Part shown: in pieces, positions 27,163-37,213 of the stretch
Layout of the letters: every line of letters begins with the position of its first letter
How positions within the stretch are numbered: the first letter of the stretch is position 1
The notes under the pieces: model-generated
What the model saw: the letters and a program-made list of their open reading frames with translations, nothing else
Told to the model about the DNA's origin: nothing
Database searches by the model: none
Source of the DNA: Peribacillus sp. ACCC06369
Lineage (GTDB): Bacteria; Bacillota; Bacilli; Bacillales; DSM-1321
Assembly: GCF_030348945.1 (NCBI RefSeq)
Contig: NZ_JAUCEN010000002.1
Coordinates: 310,001-374,000 of the forward strand
Direction of reading: 5' to 3'
DNA length: 64,000 nt
Translations under genes and position numbers: made by a program

Positions 27163-27583
27163 ATGCAAACATGATATACATCCGAATGAACAAGTATTCT
27201 TTTCTAAGGAAGTGGGGATGCAACACCCACTGTTCAAAAGTATGGTCAAAACTGAGAACGAAGCGGATATGAGTTTTTAAGATGGTGGTTGCCTATCATT
27301 ATTCAATCTGACATCGAAGCACACATAGCGTTATGCGATACGGACAAGTCCCTAGAGGGTACAGCTAAAGACCTTGTGTATCTACAAAAAGATAGATTAG
27401 ATGAATCTAATGAATAGCGATACCCGATATATATGACGCTTAACCCATAATTCCAAACAAATAAAAGAGATTTTAATTGTTTTAACCAATAAACTCGCAG
27501 CTACGCTTGAAATGAACGTCCACTGACAAACGATATGTCTCAGCTTAAAACAACGGTTTCCCAGCTCCAGCAAGATCCACGTC
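27163..27583 (+). pseudogene. Decayed copy 2 of the MerR-HTH/coiled-coil gene
   Basis: Aligns along its length with 25913-26350 (HPNEQVFFSKEVG; LCDTDKSLEGTAKDLVYLQK in another frame; NDMSQLKTTVSQLQQD), with frameshifts and in-frame stops. The coiled-coil 3' third is missing. The region starts 541 bases before the corresponding point of copy 3. Confidence 0.85.
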
Positions 27584-27633
27584 CTTAATAGTGTTCCTCA
27601 AGAAAGGGGATTATCGGTTCTTTTTTGTGTTTC

Positions 27634-27650
27634 GTATCGCTGGGCGATAT
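27634..27650 (+). repeat. Palindrome upstream of decayed copy 3
   Basis: GTATCGC-TGG-GCGATAT. Same position relative to the gene as 27093-27109; absent before the intact copy. Confidence 0.55.
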
Positions 27651-27703
27651 AACATGAAAATAAATCCACAGACCTTCATCTTTAATAGAAAGGGAAGTCC
27701 GAT

Positions 27704-28158
27704 ATGCAACAGGATATACATCCGAATGAATGAGCATCCTCTTCCAAGGAAGTGGCAAAAGAAGTGGAGATGCAAAATCAATGTTCGAAAGTATGTTTAA
27801 AACTTAGAGCGAAACGGAAAGTTGTTGTCAATAAATGGAAATAATCATACCTTCGTTCAATCCGACATCGAAACGATTAAAGCGTTACACGATACGGGCA
27901 ACCCCCTAAACGATAGAGCTAAGGACTCTTGTTTCAAGAAAAAGAAAGATTAAAAGGAACCAATGAAACAGAGATAGCGATACCCGATATATATGACAAT
28001 TTAACCCATGTTCTCATTCAATTAAAAGAGAGCTTAATTTTTTAACAAATGTACTCGCAGCTACGCGTCAAATGAACATCCAACTGACAAACGATATGTC
28101 ACAGCTTAAAACTGAACAATAAAAAACCCATTACGAAACATTACTTCAATAAGAAAAA
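27704..28158 (+). pseudogene. Decayed copy 3 of the MerR-HTH/coiled-coil gene
   Basis: Similar to the intact gene from its ATG (SSKEVAKEVEM; DTGNPLNDRAKDSCF; KLKGTNETEIAIPDIYDNLT), but interrupted by a TGA at codon 9 and several frameshifts, with an internal deletion in the coiled-coil part. Confidence 0.85.
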
Positions 28159-28347
28159 GGTTTCATTACCTTTCTTTTAGTCTCTTTTACGATATTGAGG
28201 TGTTAATTTACGTTAATAACAATTTAAACCTAAGGCAATCAAATCAAAAGTAGAAATTCCTTTGTTCCAACTATTCAGAATCACTATTTTCAAATTTCAA
28301 CAATTTCCCGAGAAATATCTACAAATTCTGAGTAGATATCGACAAAA

Positions 28348-28650
28348 TTAGAAGCTTCTAAAAGCCTGAACCCTTTCGATTTTACCGACCAAGAAAATGT
28401 AGGACAGTGCTCCTGCGAAGGTTATACAAGTAATAAAGGTAAGTGCAGGAGCAAAATCACCGCCCTTGGCCAGGAAGCCAATCACAATCGGTATAATAAT
28501 TGATGCTGTACCACCAATAAAATTGAATGTACCTCCAGCAATTCCAATCAGCCGTTTTGGGGCAAGCAATGAAACAAACACCCAGGTGATTGAAGTGAAA
28601 CCGTTTCCAAAAAAGGCGATACACATGAATAAAATAACTAGATTAGATGA
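28348..28650 (-). pseudogene. MFS transporter C-terminal fragment
   Basis: About 90 residues: TWVFVSLLAPKRLIGIAGG, then FNFIGGTASIIIPIVIGFL, then ALSYIFLVGKIERV. This is the last three spans of an anion:cation-symporter type MFS protein (glucarate/galactonate transporter-like). The first three quarters are absent. Confidence 0.75.
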
Positions 28651-28663
28651 GCAGTCTTTCCTA

Positions 28664-28714
28664 CAATTGTATGGGTATTTGTGAGTGTGATTGGTTCAAT
28701 TGAATATATTAAGA
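28664..28714 (+). repeat. 51-bp dispersed repeat, copy A
   Basis: 46 of 51 bases match 42712-42762. In one frame both read as I-V-W-x-F-V-x-x-I-x-S-I-E-Y-I-K, so it may be a relic of a small membrane-protein gene. Confidence 0.6.
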
Positions 28715-28758
28715 GCCTGTTTTGATTAAATCTTATTTTCAAAACAGGCTCTTTCTTT
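28711..28758. terminator. Strong bidirectional hairpin
   Basis: AAGAGCCTGTTTTG...CAAAACAGGCTCTT, a 14-bp perfect stem, T-rich on the right and A-rich on the left. Functions as terminator in either direction. Confidence 0.8.
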
Positions 28759-29615
28759 TGTTCATTTATCAAGGTTATTAGCATTACTTTGATCAAGGTT
28801 CTTTTAAAAACAAGGACATGGATGTGAATTACACAACTATTAATAAAAGAGGTAGGGCTCATAAAGGAATTTTAATCAATAAATATATTATCAAAAAGTT
28901 GAAATTTTACTTCAGCACAAAATTGTTTTACAAGAAGGGTTACGTGAGGATACATAATTTGTATTCTATTGTAACCCTTAAAACTAGGTAAAGTTTCCTT
29001 TAAAAGGGGGAACATGGAAAAGTCAATTAGATTGTATGTGTACTTTTGAATGAAAGCGTATGTGTTTGAGAAGAACACACCTTTCAGGACTAAAGAAATA
29101 TAAAGGGGTGAATGAGGGACACCCTACGATAGTACTGAAGGCAGCTAAATCGCTGCGAGTAGCGACCTGTGCTCGCTCGGACATTACAACAAGACCTACA
29201 AGCAAGTCAAAGAGAACAAGGCTAAGGCCGAAGACAAAGGGAGGTCTCAAGGCCAGGGATATATGTCTCGTGGCGAAGCCAAACCCAAGCAGGTTCATCA
29301 ATGATATCTTTTTTTATAGGTGAATGAGGGCTATCTAAGTAAATTTAGGAAGGCAGGTTGATCCCCGCGAGTAGCAACCTATGCTAGCCGACCAGTAACG
29401 TGCAATCTCTAATAGGTACTAACCTCATCAACTGGCAAAGTCTGCCCAAAATGAGGTTGAATTCATTCGTAAGTTGTTCCGAGTAGCTGATTACTCCCAA
29501 AGTTATCACAATATTACCATTCTATGTTTCTATTTCATTGTTTTTGCACCAGAACCTTCTAAACTCCCAACAAACTTTGACTTATATTAACGAGAACCCA
29601 GTGAATTCAAAAAAC
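28759..29615. other. Gene-poor stretch with two related structured-looking units
   Basis: At about 29100-29190 and 29318-29400 two segments both run GGTGAATGAGGG...AAGGCAG...GCGAGTAGC(A/G)ACCT(G/A)TGCT. In between, one frame reads YNKTYKQVKENKAKAEDKGR and EAKPKQVHQ, which looks coding but has no start. AACCTCAT...ATGAGGTT at 29422-29452 forms a hairpin. No gene can be supported. Confidence 0.35.
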
Positions 29616-29659
29616 TTGCATTATTATTTATTTTTATTATAATACTTGTATACAAGTGT
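29616..29659 (+). promoter_or_regulatory. gnt promoter and GntR operator
   Basis: -35 TTGCAT (29616-29621), 16 bases, -10 TATAAT (29638-29643). Overlapping the -10 and start region is ATACTTGTATACAAGTGT (29642-29659), essentially the B. subtilis GntR operator palindrome. Gluconate relieves repression. Confidence 0.92.
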
Positions 29660-29686
29660 ACTTGAACTCTATAAGAAGGTGAATTT

Positions 29687-30418
29687 ATGGCTGAATCAAA
29701 GGAATTTCTTTATCCTGTAAAATGGCTTTCAAAAGCTTCAGCTGGTGATCGTGTAACATCCGAGCTTAGAATGCGTATTATTTCGGGGATGATTGAAAGC
29801 GGTACCATCTTATCTGAAAATAAATTAGCTGCCGATTTTGGTGTTAGCCGCTCACCAGTTCGTGAAGCGTTAAAAATACTGGCATCTGAAAATATCATCC
29901 GATTAGAAAGAATGGGTGCGGTTGTCATTGGTTTAACAGAAAAAAAATATGCAGAAATATATGATGTACGGATACTCATCGAGACGTTTGTATTTGAACG
30001 TCTAGTAAGGGTGGACACGAATGAATTAGTAATGGAGCTTAGTAAAATCCTGGAAATGATGAAAATTTCCATAAAATACAGAGATGCTGATGAGTTTTCC
30101 TATCAGGATGTCCTATTCCACGAAACGATCATTCGGTCCATCAATCATTCCTATATCCTGATGATTTGGGATAATTTAAAACCTGTGATGGAAAGTTTGA
30201 TTCTTCTATCCATGCGTTGTCGTTTTAAAGAAAAGTATGAAGACTTTACACGGATCATTAATAATCATCAACTTTATATTGATGCGATCAGAACAAAAGA
30301 TCGAGAACTCATGATTAAGTCGTTACATGTAAACTTTGATGATGTTCAAGGGGAAGTTGAAGACTTATGGATGGCCCAACAGATGCTTTCAAAAGGAGTC
30401 GAACAAGAAAATGACTAG
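29687..30418 (+). CDS. gntR: Gluconate operon repressor GntR
   Basis: 243 residues. N-terminal GntR winged helix (VTSELRMRIISGMIESGTIL, then ENKLAADFGVSRSPVREALK) and C-terminal FCD effector domain with the His/Asp metal-ligand pattern (FHETIIRSINHSY). Represses gntRKPZ and is released by gluconate. AAGGTG upstream of ATG 29687. Its 3' end overlaps gntK by 8 bases (ATGACTAG), as in B. subtilis. Confidence 0.95.
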   Translation: MAESKEFLYPVKWLSKASAGDRVTSELRMRIISGMIESGTILSENKLAADFGVSRSPVREALKILASENIIRLERMGAVVIGLTEKKYAEIYDVRILIETFVFERLVRVDTNELVMELSKILEMMKISIKYRDADEFSYQDVLFHETIIRSINHSYILMIWDNLKPVMESLILLSMRCRFKEKYEDFTRIINNHQLYIDAIRTKDRELMIKSLHVNFDDVQGEVEDLWMAQQMLSKGVEQEND

Positions 30419-31955
30419 CTATATGTTAGGTGTAGACATCGGTACAACAAGTACAAAAGCTGTATTATTTACGAAAAAAGGCGATGTCATTCAGCAAGAG
30501 AATGTTGGTTATCCTCTTTACACACCGGATATGACAACAGCGGAACAAGACCCTGAGGAGATTTTCCAGGCCGTTCTGAAAGCCTTTTCAAATATAACGA
30601 AACAGCATCCAGATAAAAAGATATCATTTATTTCATTTAGCAGTGCGATGCATAGTGTTATAGCTATGGATGAAAATGACCAGCCGCTAACCCGTTGTAT
30701 CACTTGGGCAGATAATCGCAGTGAAGCTTGGGCCCATAAAATTAAAGATGAATTAGATGGGCATGAAGTTTACAAACGAACCGGAACACCGATACACCCG
30801 ATGTCTCCATTATCCAAAATCACCTGGATTGTGAATGATCACCCAGAGATCGCAACCAATGTTAAAAAGTATATTGGGATTAAAGAATATATCTTTAAAA
30901 AGTTCTTTGATCAATATGTTGTCGATTATTCCCTTGCTTCATCCATGGGCATGTTGAATCTCAAAAACTTGGATTGGGATGAGGAAGCCTTAAGAATTGC
31001 TGGAATAACGCGTGGTCAATTATCTGAACTCGTACCAACAACAAAGATCTTTAACAACTGTGACCCGGATTTAGCCAAACAGATTGGGATTGATCCACAA
31101 ACCTCTTTTGTTATTGGGGCAAGTGATGGTGTCCTTTCAAATCTAGGTGTAAACGCTATCCGTAAAGGGGAAATTGCTGTCACGATTGGGACAAGCGGTG
31201 CGATTCGGACGATTATTGACGAGCCGAAAACAGACGAAAAGGGAAGAATCTTTTGCTATGCCTTAACGGAAAAGCATTGGGTGATTGGCGGGCCGGTAAA
31301 CAATGGCGGGATGGTCCTTCGCTGGATTCGCGATGAATTTGCTTCTTCCGAGGTAGAAACAGCTAAAAGGCTCGGAATCGACGCTTATGAAGTCTTAACC
31401 AAGATTGCCGAACGTGTAAGACCAGGCGCTGACGGATTGTTATTCCATCCATATCTTGCAGGTGAACGTGCACCATTATGGAATCCGGACGTACGGGGTT
31501 CATTTTTCGGATTAACACTGTCACATAAGAAAGAACATATGATTCGAGCGGCTCTAGAAGGAGTCATTTACAATTTATATACAGTATTTTTAGCCTTAAC
31601 AGAATGTATGGACGGTCCCGTGACCCGAATTCAAGCTACGGGAGGCTTCGCAAGGTCGGCTGTTTGGCGGCAAATGATGTCCGATATCTTCGAATCGGAA
31701 GTCGTGGTTCCGGAAAGCTACGAAAGTTCGTGCCTGGGTGCTTGTATATTGGGGTTATATGCCACTGGGGAAATTGAGTCCTTCGAAGTAGTTTCTGAAA
31801 TGATAGGCAATACCCACAAGCACACACCGAAAGATGATTCTGTAAAAGAATATAGGCAACTACTGCCGATTTTTATTAACCTATCAAGGGTATTGGAAAA
31901 TGAATATACACAGATTGCGAATTATCAAAGAAACTTAATAAATGCTGCAAAGTAA
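30411..31955 (+). CDS. gntK: Gluconokinase
   Basis: 514 residues, FGGY carbohydrate kinase. MLGVDIGTTSTKAVLF is the phosphate-1 motif, SSAMHSVIAMDEN the substrate region, GTSGAIRTI the phosphate-2 motif, and ATGGFARSAVWRQMMSDIF the adenosine motif. Phosphorylates gluconate to 6-phosphogluconate. I chose ATG 30411, overlapping the gntR stop; the longer upstream frame lies inside gntR. Length equals the B. subtilis enzyme within one residue. Confidence 0.96.
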   Translation: MTSYMLGVDIGTTSTKAVLFTKKGDVIQQENVGYPLYTPDMTTAEQDPEEIFQAVLKAFSNITKQHPDKKISFISFSSAMHSVIAMDENDQPLTRCITWADNRSEAWAHKIKDELDGHEVYKRTGTPIHPMSPLSKITWIVNDHPEIATNVKKYIGIKEYIFKKFFDQYVVDYSLASSMGMLNLKNLDWDEEALRIAGITRGQLSELVPTTKIFNNCDPDLAKQIGIDPQTSFVIGASDGVLSNLGVNAIRKGEIAVTIGTSGAIRTIIDEPKTDEKGRIFCYALTEKHWVIGGPVNNGGMVLRWIRDEFASSEVETAKRLGIDAYEVLTKIAERVRPGADGLLFHPYLAGERAPLWNPDVRGSFFGLTLSHKKEHMIRAALEGVIYNLYTVFLALTECMDGPVTRIQATGGFARSAVWRQMMSDIFESEVVVPESYESSCLGACILGLYATGEIESFEVVSEMIGNTHKHTPKDDSVKEYRQLLPIFINLSRVLENEYTQIANYQRNLINAAK

Positions 31956-31973
31956 AGACATGGAGGAATTACA

Positions 31974-33320
31974 ATGCCATTAGTTATTGTCGCTTTAGGA
32001 ATTGTCGCTTTATTAATTTTAATAATGGGCTTAAAATTAAACACCTTTATTTCCTTGATCATTGTTTCGTTTGGAGTGGCTTTAGCACTTGGGATGCCAC
32101 TTGATGGAATTGTCAAAACCATTGAGGCTGGATTAGGCGGAACACTTGGTCACTTAGCGTTAATCTTTGGACTTGGAGCGATGTTGGGTAAGTTAATCGC
32201 AGATTCAGGCGGCGCGCAGCGCATTGCCATGACCCTTGTTAAAAAATTTGGTGAAAAGAATATTCAATGGGCAGTCGTAGCAGCATCATTTATTATCGGT
32301 GTCGCATTATTTTTTGAAGTGGGATTAGTATTATTAATTCCAATCGTATTTGCCATTTCAAGAGAATTAAAAGTTTCGATATTGTATCTTGGTATTCCAA
32401 TGGTAGCATCATTATCCGTAACACACGGTTTCTTACCGCCACACCCAGGACCAACCGTTATCGCTGGTGAATATGGTGCAGACCTTGGTCAGGTTTTACT
32501 TTACGGCTTCATTATTGCAGTTCCAACAGTTATTTTAGCTGGACCAGTATTTACGAAGATAGCTAAAAGATTAGTACCTGCATCATTTACGAAAACAGGC
32601 AGCATTGCCTCTTTAGGAGAACAAAAATCTTTTAAACTTGAAGACACACCTGGATTTGGGATTAGTGTATTTACCGCTTTACTTCCGGTTATATTAATGT
32701 CAATTGCTACGATTATCACTTTGATGCAAAAAACAATCGGATTTGAAGATAATGGTTTACTAGCGGCTATCCGTTTTATCGGCGAAGCCGGTACTTCCAT
32801 GTTGCTTTCCTTATTATTTGCGGTCTATTCAATGGGATTAGCAAGAAAGATTCCAATGAAGGATATTATGGAATCTTGTACATCTGCAATCTTGCATATC
32901 GGAATGATGCTCTTAATCATAGGGGGGGGCGGTGCCTTCAAGCAAGTATTGATCGACGGCGGTGTAGGTGACTATGTAGCTGAATTATTCAAAGGAACAT
33001 CATTATCACCAATCTTGCTTGCCTGGATCATCGCGGCAATCCTGCGTATTTCCTTAGGATCTGCTACCGTTGCTGCCTTAACGACAGCTGGTTTAGTTAT
33101 TCCAATGTTAGGTCAGTCGGACGTTAACCTTGCTCTAGTTGTACTTGCTACAGGAGCGGGAAGTTTAATCGCTTCACACGTTAACGATGCTGGTTTCTGG
33201 ATGTTTAAAGAGTATTTTGGTTTAAGCATGAAAGAAACATTTGCAACATGGACCTTGCTTGAGACGATTATTTCAGTAGCTGGATTAGGATTTATTCTAT
33301 TACTAAGCTTATTTGTATAA
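31974..33320 (+). CDS. gntP: Gluconate permease GntP
   Basis: 448 residues, about 12-14 spans, GntP family of gluconate:H+ symporters. Typical segments are IFGLGAMLGKLIADSGGAQR, HGFLPPHPGPTVIAGEYGAD, RISLGSATVAALTTAGLVIP and SHVNDAGFWMFKEYF. GGAGG lies before ATG 31974. Third gene of the gnt operon. Confidence 0.96.
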   Translation: MPLVIVALGIVALLILIMGLKLNTFISLIIVSFGVALALGMPLDGIVKTIEAGLGGTLGHLALIFGLGAMLGKLIADSGGAQRIAMTLVKKFGEKNIQWAVVAASFIIGVALFFEVGLVLLIPIVFAISRELKVSILYLGIPMVASLSVTHGFLPPHPGPTVIAGEYGADLGQVLLYGFIIAVPTVILAGPVFTKIAKRLVPASFTKTGSIASLGEQKSFKLEDTPGFGISVFTALLPVILMSIATIITLMQKTIGFEDNGLLAAIRFIGEAGTSMLLSLLFAVYSMGLARKIPMKDIMESCTSAILHIGMMLLIIGGGGAFKQVLIDGGVGDYVAELFKGTSLSPILLAWIIAAILRISLGSATVAALTTAGLVIPMLGQSDVNLALVVLATGAGSLIASHVNDAGFWMFKEYFGLSMKETFATWTLLETIISVAGLGFILLLSLFV

Positions 33321-33329
33321 GCTTTTCCC

Positions 33330-33367
33330 GGCAGTAAATCCCTCACTTATGGCAGGGATTTACTGCC
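33330..33367 (+). other. Strong hairpin between gntP and gntZ
   Basis: GGCAGTAAATCCCT...AGGGATTTACTGCC, a 14-bp perfect stem with a 10-base loop, followed by TATTATTCTT rather than a clean T-run. Either an inefficient terminator or an RNA-processing/stability element that lowers gntZ output. Confidence 0.7.
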
Positions 33368-33398
33368 TATTATTCTTACATAAAAGGAGCAGAAATAA

Positions 33399-34802
33399 AT
33401 GTTCAATACAATTGGTGTCATTGGTTTAGGGGTAATGGGCAGTAATATCGCTTTAAATATGGCTAGTAAAGGTGAACGAGTAGCTGTCTATAACTACACA
33501 AGAGATTTAACGGATCAGCTTGTTGCTAACTTGGACAGTCAGTCGCTCCATCCGTATTACGAAATCCAAGACTTTGTTCAGTCACTGGAAACTCCAAGAA
33601 AGATTTTTCTAATGGTGACGGCGGGTAAGGCGATAGACTCGGTGATCAATTCATTACTTCCACATCTTGAATCAGGCGATATTATCATGGACGGGGGCAA
33701 CTCCCATTACGAAGATACTGAACGCAGATATGATGAATTGAAATCTAAAGGAATCAGTTACTTAGGCATCGGTATTTCTGGTGGAGAAGTCGGAGCGTTA
33801 AAAGGACCTTCAATCATGCCAGGTGGAGATAAAGATGCCTATGAAAAAGTAGCTCCGATTCTGACAAAAATCGCAGCCAAAGTAAATGATGACCCTTGCT
33901 GTACCTATATCGGCCCAAAAGGAGCGGGTCATTTTGTGAAAATGGTCCATAACGGGATTGAGTATGCAGATATGCAATTAATCGCCGAAGCCTATACGTT
34001 TTTAAGAGAAAAGTTACATTTGGAAGTTAATGAAATAGCTGACATCTTTGAAACATGGAATCAAGGCGAACTGAAAAGTTATTTAATTGAAATCACAGCC
34101 GAAATTTTAAGGAAAAAAGATGAAGTAACGGGTTCACCCTTGATCGATGTGATTCTTGATAAAGCAGGACAAAAAGGCACAGGTAAATGGACCAGCATGC
34201 AAGCTATTGATAACGGAATCCCGGCATCGATTATTACAGAGTCTTTGTTTGCTCGTTACATTTCTGCTTTAAAAGAGGAAAGGGTCAATGCAGAAAATAT
34301 TCTAACTGGCCCTGAGAACGATCAGCAAAAATTAGATAAAAATGAGTGGATTGACTATATTAGAAAAGCATTATATATGGGAAAAGTTTGTGCGTACGCG
34401 CAAGGTTTTACTCAATATAAGATGACTTCTGAACTTTACGGCTGGAATTTGCCTTTAAAGGATATTGCGCTGATTTTCCGTGGTGGTTGCATCATTCGTG
34501 CAGAATTTTTAAATGTCATTAGCGAAGCCTATCAAGAGCAGCCGAATCTGGCCAATTTATTAATCTCACCATATTTTGCTGAAAAGGTTACAGGTTACCA
34601 GGTAGGATTGCGAAAGGTTGTCTGTGAGGGAATAAATTCTGGTATCTCGTTTCCATGTTTAGGCGCTTCCCTCACTTATTACGATAGTTATCGAACAGGC
34701 ATCTCTAATGCAAACCTTTTGCAAGCACAACGTGATTATTTTGGTGCACATACCTATGAACGACGTGATATAGCAGGATCCTTTCACACAAACTGGCAGT
34801 GA
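33399..34802 (+). CDS. gntZ: 6-phosphogluconate dehydrogenase, decarboxylating
   Basis: 467 residues. NADP(+)-binding GLGVMGSNIALNMASKG at the N-terminus, the signature GISGGEVGALKGPSIMPGG with catalytic MVHNGIEYADMQLI, and the C-terminal tail GAHTYERRD. Converts 6-phosphogluconate to ribulose-5-phosphate and CO2, completing gluconate catabolism. AAAGGAG is 11 bases upstream. Last gene of the gnt operon. Confidence 0.96.
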   Translation: MFNTIGVIGLGVMGSNIALNMASKGERVAVYNYTRDLTDQLVANLDSQSLHPYYEIQDFVQSLETPRKIFLMVTAGKAIDSVINSLLPHLESGDIIMDGGNSHYEDTERRYDELKSKGISYLGIGISGGEVGALKGPSIMPGGDKDAYEKVAPILTKIAAKVNDDPCCTYIGPKGAGHFVKMVHNGIEYADMQLIAEAYTFLREKLHLEVNEIADIFETWNQGELKSYLIEITAEILRKKDEVTGSPLIDVILDKAGQKGTGKWTSMQAIDNGIPASIITESLFARYISALKEERVNAENILTGPENDQQKLDKNEWIDYIRKALYMGKVCAYAQGFTQYKMTSELYGWNLPLKDIALIFRGGCIIRAEFLNVISEAYQEQPNLANLLISPYFAEKVTGYQVGLRKVVCEGINSGISFPCLGASLTYYDSYRTGISNANLLQAQRDYFGAHTYERRDIAGSFHTNWQ

Positions 34803-34913
34803 TAAAAAGAAACAGTCATTTACAATAATCGTTCATGAATTTGAGACAGGTACCTTACTTCAAAAAGAGAGCTGCTTTTGAAGTGAACCCAAAAAGTTTG
34901 ACACTTTATTTAC

Positions 34914-35762
34914 TTAGGCAGCCTTGAGGGCATGAACCCGGTAATCTACCGGGCTCATGCCTTTTAATTTTACCTTGATTCGTTGATGATTGTAGTAATG
35001 GATATAATCTCCTAGTTCTTGTTTGAAATGCTCCATGCTTTCAAATTCTTGAAGATAGAGTAATTCGGATTTTAATAAGCCAAAGAAGTTTTCAATGACC
35101 GCATTATCGAGACAATTTCCTTTGCGGGACATGCTTTGTGTAATGTTATGTTTTTTCAAATCATGCGAGATTGTTTCATCTGATAATGCCAGCCCTGATC
35201 TGAATGGAGAATGGGTGAATCTTTCATTCCAAGCGATCAAAGGCTTTATCCAGCATTTTGGAAACGAGCGGATAAACAGGCCGAGATTCGATATTATAGG
35301 CGATGATTTCTCCATTAAACAGGTCAAGAATGGCTGATAAGTATAGTTTCTCCCCAGCTAGATGGAATTCCGTGACATCTGCCACCCATTTTTCAATGGA
35401 CCTTGCCGCCTTGAAATCACGTGCTAGAATGTTGGGCGCAATCTTACCGATGTTCCCTTTGTACGAACGGTATTTCTTCATGCGAATCAATGACTTTAAT
35501 CCTAGTTCATTCATCAATCGGAGAACTGTTTTATGATTGATGCGAGCACCTCGGTTACGTAATTCTAGGGTAATACGCCGATACCCATAACGCCCTTTAT
35601 GCGTATGGAAAATCTCTTTGATAAGGGATTTAATTTCTGTGTATTTATCCTCACGCCCGAAGGCGTTTACCCAATAATAGTCGTACTCCGTGCCATTTTA
35701 GAAATGGATAGAAGCAGTTTTAAATCAAATTGTTTCCTTAGTTCATGGACTACTTTCGCTTT
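34914..35762 (-). pseudogene. IS3-family transposase orfB, frameshifted
   Basis: Minus-strand segments in different frames: MARSTYYYW, HTHKGRYGYRRITLELRNRG, then [20 protein letters not shown] (first Asp of DDE in an rve domain), then [20 protein letters not shown] (Asp...Glu) and [19 protein letters not shown]. Frameshifts at about 35690 and 35230-35320 break the gene. Confidence 0.88.
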
Positions 35763-36250
35763 TTCTTTCTTTGTAAGGCTTCCTTTTCTTGAACTAAGGC
35801 ATTCAACTTTTTTAGATAGGCATTCTCTGCACGTAAGTATTCTAATTCGGCAAGAAGTGCTTCTTGAGAGCCATTAGCTTGCGATTTTTTATTAGTTTCT
35901 TTTTTCATGGATAGACGCCCCTTTTTCATTGGTTTTAGGGCGTCTATACCTCCTTCCTTAAACTGATTTACCCAATTCAAAAGTGTAGAATCGGAAGGAA
36001 GGTTATAGTGTACAGCGGTCTCGTTGATCGATGCCCCATATTCGTTCATATATTTAAGTACCTCTAGTTTAAAGGGCAGAGTGTAATTTGTATAGGATGG
36101 AACAAGTCCTTCCATCCCATGTTTTAGATAGCGAGAGACCCATCTTTTCAGAGGGGATAAACCTACATTTCTTTCTTGAGCAATGGATTTATCGATTTTT
36201 TCCCTTCTAAGTACTCTAAAACTGCATTTGATTTTTCGTCTATCGTATAT
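35750..36250 (-). pseudogene. IS3-family orfA (HTH), frameshifted near its start
   Basis: The main frame reads LPFKLEVLKYMNEYGASINE, NLPSDSTLLNWVNQF and a Lys-rich coiled coil ending LVQEKEALQRKKKRK. Upstream the protein should continue as ERNVGLSPLKRWVSRYLKHG and further back as a start near 36250, but a one-base deletion at about 36200 shifts the frame. Confidence 0.8.
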
Positions 36251-36335
36251 TTAGTCAAAAAAATACACCTCCAATTGTTAGATGTTGTCTAAGAATTGGG
36301 GTGCAGTTCATCTATCTAATTTTAAAACAAATTTG

Positions 36336-36456
36336 ATTGGAGCGGGTGTACGAGACTCCTACGGAAAAAGCGTGTCCAGGGGAGACCCCGCAGGCGCAAG
36401 GGCGCCGAGGGCGGACCTCCCGCAGAAGGCGAGTTTCTTGAGAGTAGATCAACGTT
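36336..36456 (+). repeat. Degenerate copy of a dispersed Bacillus palindromic repeat
   Basis: GATTGGAGCGGGTGTACGAG...AGGGGAGACCCCGCAGGCGC...GGCGAG is much richer in G+C than its surroundings and contains internal complementary blocks. I recognise the general sequence as a multicopy element of some Bacillus genomes; only one copy is in this window. Confidence 0.6.
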
Positions 36457-36514
36457 CAAATTGTACAAGCTTTTAAAAACTGTAGACTCTAATTAAAGAG
36501 GCTGGAAATTTTAG

Positions 36515-36862
36515 TCATGGCATTTTAATTGGTGTATTTAATTGATAATAATCCCTATATGATCGATAAGATACCATTTTTTTATCCTGATAATCTCCAT
36601 CCAATTGCAAAATTTTGGATTTGTTGGTTTCTAAATAATAATGATACTCTTCTGTTTCTAAACTATAGAAGGCATAGTATATTCCAAGCATTTGTTTCTT
36701 GGTGACTTTTGTATCAGGGTGATGTTGTATAAAATCAGCCAATTGTTGTACAGATGTTGATGGAATGTCTGCGATATTAAATAATGTTTCCTTAATATTA
36801 GTTTTTACTTTATTCCAAGTAGTTTTTGCTTTATGTTTGATTTTGTTGGAATGTCTTGTCAC
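36515..36862 (-). CDS. Hypothetical protein
   Basis: 115 residues from GTG 36862 (TAGGAG 8 bases upstream); a GTG nine bases further out overlaps that site. Basic N-terminal helix (KIKHKAKTTWNKVKTNIKE), then a helical region QQLADFIQHHPDTKVTKKQM and a Tyr-rich end. No membrane span or known motif. Family not recognised. Confidence 0.5.
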   Translation of the reverse strand: MTRHSNKIKHKAKTTWNKVKTNIKETLFNIADIPSTSVQQLADFIQHHPDTKVTKKQMLGIYYAFYSLETEEYHYYLETNKSKILQLDGDYQDKKMVSYRSYRDYYQLNTPIKMP

Positions 36863-37213
36863 AAATATCACTCCTACTCTGATTATAATTAAAAGATTTA
36901 ATTATAGTTAAAAGATTTATTATGTTATTTCCAATCAGCAAACGGAGTAAACAAAAATTTGACCTGGGAGAAAATCTACTAAAAGAAAAAAAACCTTGGT
37001 GAAAAAATTGACGGGCAACGAATAATGTTTTTGGGGGAGGTTTAATACTCAGGTTAAGTGGTATATAAATGGTATCGGTTTGTAGTAGTTGCCCCTGCTT
37101 CCTTTGATGGTAGAGGTTCTTTACGAAAGAGTATCGAATAATGTCGACAGGTAGCACATATTCTTCTTTTGATTATTACTAATTATTTTTGGATAAAAAA
37201 GGAGTGATATATC

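Larger units (their letters stand above)
34879..36311 (-). mobile_element. IS3-family insertion sequence (IS150-like), 1433 bp, decayed
   Basis: Ends are TGAAGTGAACCCAAAAAGTT (left) and, on the minus strand, TGAACTGCACCCCAATTCTT (right). These are imperfect inverted repeats matching at about 19 of 25 positions when the remnant end is used. Two overlapping minus-strand genes (orfA HTH, orfB DDE integrase) are both frameshifted. No clear target duplication. The deletion derivative at 10240-10626 shares both ends. Confidence 0.88.

Noticed and set aside
29023..29323. Overlapping open frames on both strands near 29.0-29.3 kb
   Set aside because: Neither has a ribosome-binding site or recognisable family; the region looks like structured or decayed DNA.
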